From contig CAYSZR010000030.1 of assembly GCA_964435565.1 (NCBI GenBank), positions 1 to 22,578 on the forward strand: a stretch of DNA of 22,578 nucleotides, read 5' to 3'. The stretch comes from QAMH01 sp964435565. Its GTDB lineage: Bacteria > Actinomycetota > Coriobacteriia > Coriobacteriales > QAMH01. A program made the position numbers and the translations under genes. Positions within the stretch are counted from its first letter, which is position 1; each line of letters starts with the position of its first letter. Positions 20,857-22,578 of this stretch are shown here, in pieces. The notes below the pieces were generated by a model that worked only from the letters and a program-made list of their open reading frames with translations, had not been told where the DNA came from and made no database searches.

Positions 20857-22578
20857 ATGTTTGAAAAATTTACCGATAAAGCGCGCAGGGTTCTTGTTCT
20901 TGCACAAGAAGAGGCGCGTAATCTTGAGCAGCCCTATGTGGGCACTGAACATTTGCTGCTTGGTCTGATTCGTGAAGGCGAAGGCATCGCTGCGCAAGCC
21001 CTGCACCGTCTTGACGTAACCTATGACGAGGTCGTCAATCAGATTCGCGAGATAACCGAACAGGATGCACCGGCTGCCGCTGGGCATATCCCGTTTACGC
21101 CACGAGCGAAACGCGTACTTGAAGGAGCTCTTCGCGAGACCCTCCAGCTTGGGCAGAACTATATTTCGACCGAGCATCTCTTGCTGGGAATTGTGCGCGA
21201 GGGCAATGGCGTCGCGATGCAGGTTCTCACGAATATGGGCATTGATGGAACGCAAGTGCGCGAGGCTGTTGCCGAACTCATAAACAGCGCTCCGGCCCCT
21301 GTGCCCTTTGCGCCACCGGGCTCTCGACAGCAAGCAGGAAATGCAGGTCAGAGTTCTGCTCTTGAGGAATTCGGTACCGATATCACCAAGCTTGCTTCGC
21401 AAGGAGAGCTCGACCCCGTCATCGGCCGCGAACGCGAGACCGAACGCGTCGAGCAGATACTGTCAAGGCGCACTAAAAACAATCCGTTGCTTATTGGTGA
21501 GCCCGGGGTGGGAAAAACCGCTGTTGTCGAGGGCCTCGCCCAGCTCATCGCGGACGAGCAAGTGCCCGATGTGCTTCGCGGCAAGAGGCTCGTGACGCTC
21601 GATGTCGCGGCGCTGGTCGCGGGCTCAAAGTACCGTGGCGAATTTGAAGACCGTCTCAAGACCGTTGTCAAAGAGGTCAGGGAAGACGGCGATATCATCT
21701 TGTTCATCGACGAGATGCATACGCTTATCGGTGCGGGTAGCGCAGAGGGCTCCATCGACGCCGCTGCCATACTCAAGCCTCCGCTATCGCGCGGAGAGAT
21801 ACAGGTGATCGGCGCAACGACTACCGATGAATACCGTAAGCATATTGAAAAGGATTCCGCCCTTTCCCGTCGTTTCCAGACGGTTGTGGTTGAAGAACCC
21901 ACGCTTGAGCAATCTATACAGATCCTGCAGGGCCTGAAAGATCATTACGAGGCACATCATCGCGTGCATTTTACCGATTCTGCCATCGAATCTGCGGTCG
22001 AATTGTCTAACCGCTATGTGCAAGATCGCTTTCTTCCCGATAAGGCCATTGACTTGATCGATGAAGCCGGAGCTCGCATGCGCATACGCAATATGACGGT
22101 GCCGGCTGATGTCGCCGAAGTATCGGAAAAGCTCAAGCAACTCAGATTGCAAAAGGAGGAGGCTGTCGGCCACCAGGATTACGAGGCGGCTGCGCAGCTG
22201 CGTGATAAGGAGAAGGATCTTATCAAGCAGAGAAGCGACCTTGAAGAGAAGTGGCGTGAATCCTCGGCGCTCAATGTCGCGACAGTCGATACCGATCAAA
22301 TAGCCGATGTCGTTTCGGTTGCTACGGGCGTTCCTGTGTCTAATCTGACTGAAGCAGAGACCGCCAAGCTGCTTCGCATGGAAGACGCCCTGCATAAGCG
22401 TGTTATTGGTCAAAACGAGGCGGTTACCGCACTATCGAAATCTATACGGCGAAGCCGTGCAGGATTGAAAGACCCCAAACGCCCCATGGGTTCGTTTATC
22501 CTTCTTGGACCTTCTGGCGTGGGCAAGACAGAGCTTTCGAAAACGCTAGCGGAGTTCCTGTTCGGAACCGAGGATGCC
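20857..22578 (+). CDS. clpC: ATP-dependent Clp protease ATPase subunit ClpC (3' end outside window)
   Basis: The first 574 residues of a Hsp100 unfoldase that feeds proteins to ClpP; the frame is open at the window end, and about 240-280 residues are expected to be missing. Two Clp N-terminal repeats occupy residues about 1-75 and 80-145 (each with STEHLLLG-like segments, GTEHLLLGLIREG and STEHLLLGIVREG). The first AAA+ domain has Walker A GEPGVGKT (214-221) and Walker B ILFIDE (281-286). A UVR-type middle domain lies at about 425-460 (DYEAAAQLRDKEKDL), which marks it as ClpC and not ClpB or ClpA. The second AAA+ domain begins with Walker A GPSGVGKT at 551-558. AGGAGG at 20841-20846 is a strong ribosome binding site ten bases before the ATG. 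It is preceded by its own promoter candidate. Confidence 0.96.
   Translation, partial: MFEKFTDKARRVLVLAQEEARNLEQPYVGTEHLLLGLIREGEGIAAQALHRLDVTYDEVVNQIREITEQDAPAAAGHIPFTPRAKRVLEGALRETLQLGQNYISTEHLLLGIVREGNGVAMQVLTNMGIDGTQVREAVAELINSAPAPVPFAPPGSRQQAGNAGQSSALEEFGTDITKLASQGELDPVIGRERETERVEQILSRRTKNNPLLIGEPGVGKTAVVEGLAQLIADEQVPDVLRGKRLVTLDVAALVAGSKYRGEFEDRLKTVVKEVREDGDIILFIDEMHTLIGAGSAEGSIDAAAILKPPLSRGEIQVIGATTTDEYRKHIEKDSALSRRFQTVVVEEPTLEQSIQILQGLKDHYEAHHRVHFTDSAIESAVELSNRYVQDRFLPDKAIDLIDEAGARMRIRNMTVPADVAEVSEKLKQLRLQKEEAVGHQDYEAAAQLRDKEKDLIKQRSDLEEKWRESSALNVATVDTDQIADVVSVATGVPVSNLTEAETAKLLRMEDALHKRVIGQNEAVTALSKSIRRSRAGLKDPKRPMGSFILLGPSGVGKTELSKTLAEFLFGTEDA

Noticed and set aside
1..22578. Genes on the - strand
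   Set aside because: All longer - strand frames lie opposite well-identified + strand genes and their translations show no recognisable domains or supported starts.
1..22578. CRISPR arrays, insertion sequences, integrases, rRNA
   Set aside because: No regularly spaced repeats, transposase or integrase motifs, or rRNA sequence were seen on either strand.

Overview
The window reads as a core-genome segment of a mid-GC actinobacterium, most likely a member of the Coriobacteriia (Eggerthella/Slackia/Cryptobacterium type). This placement is inferred from the mixture of an AfsR/SARP-type regulator, a split transketolase, FtsEX with CwlO/PcsB-like hydrolases, a TatA with a twin-arginine-like substrate next door, and moderate base composition; no rRNA or other decisive marker is present. 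Every supported gene lies on the + strand. A run of 10 Ns at 17794-17803 shows this is a draft assembly. No mobile element, CRISPR array, phage or obvious genomic island was found.

Layout. 1-236: gene-poor leader with a perfect 40-bp palindrome. 237-3164: a small predicted membrane protein followed by a large MalT/AfsR-like ATPase regulator with a C-terminal SARP DNA-binding module. 3305-7192: secA and prfB, 18 bases apart. 7233-9019: two-subunit transketolase, visibly GC-richer than its neighbours. 9205-12245: division cluster of ftsE (with an unusual basic N-terminal extension), overlapping ftsX, a MazG-like pyrophosphohydrolase and a DivIC/FtsB-like protein. 12278-12362: tRNA-Leu(UAA). 12443-14895: an unrecognised protein, a trans-polyprenyl diphosphate synthase and a signal-less protein with two peptidoglycan-binding repeats. 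15056-18105: three tandem CwlO/PcsB-like NlpC/P60 hydrolases, the third interrupted by the assembly gap. 18173-18249: tRNA-Pro(CGG) with its own terminator. 18373-20716: tatA, greA, lysS. 20857-end: clpC, cut by the window edge.

How the genes fit together. The main theme is envelope growth and division. FtsEX is known in other Gram-positives to activate coiled-coil hydrolases of the PcsB/CwlO/RipC type, and three such proteins lie 4-7 kb downstream with the conserved coiled-coil segment intact in the first two. DivIC/FtsB, the prenyl synthase (likely carrier-lipid or quinone precursor) and the peptidoglycan-binding protein fit the same theme. SecA and TatA supply export, and the second hydrolase carries a Tat-like signal. 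PrfB, GreA, LysS, ClpC and the tRNAs are housekeeping information and quality-control genes.

Most of the window is ordinary, and I do not see a clear new defence or biosynthetic system. The observations most worth checking are the SPT (not SPF) codon-recognition tripeptide in release factor 2 together with near-absence of UGA stops here, the 124-residue FtsE extension, the signal-less CwlM-like protein, shared upstream elements of the three hydrolase genes, and a repeated leader motif in front of tatA and greA.
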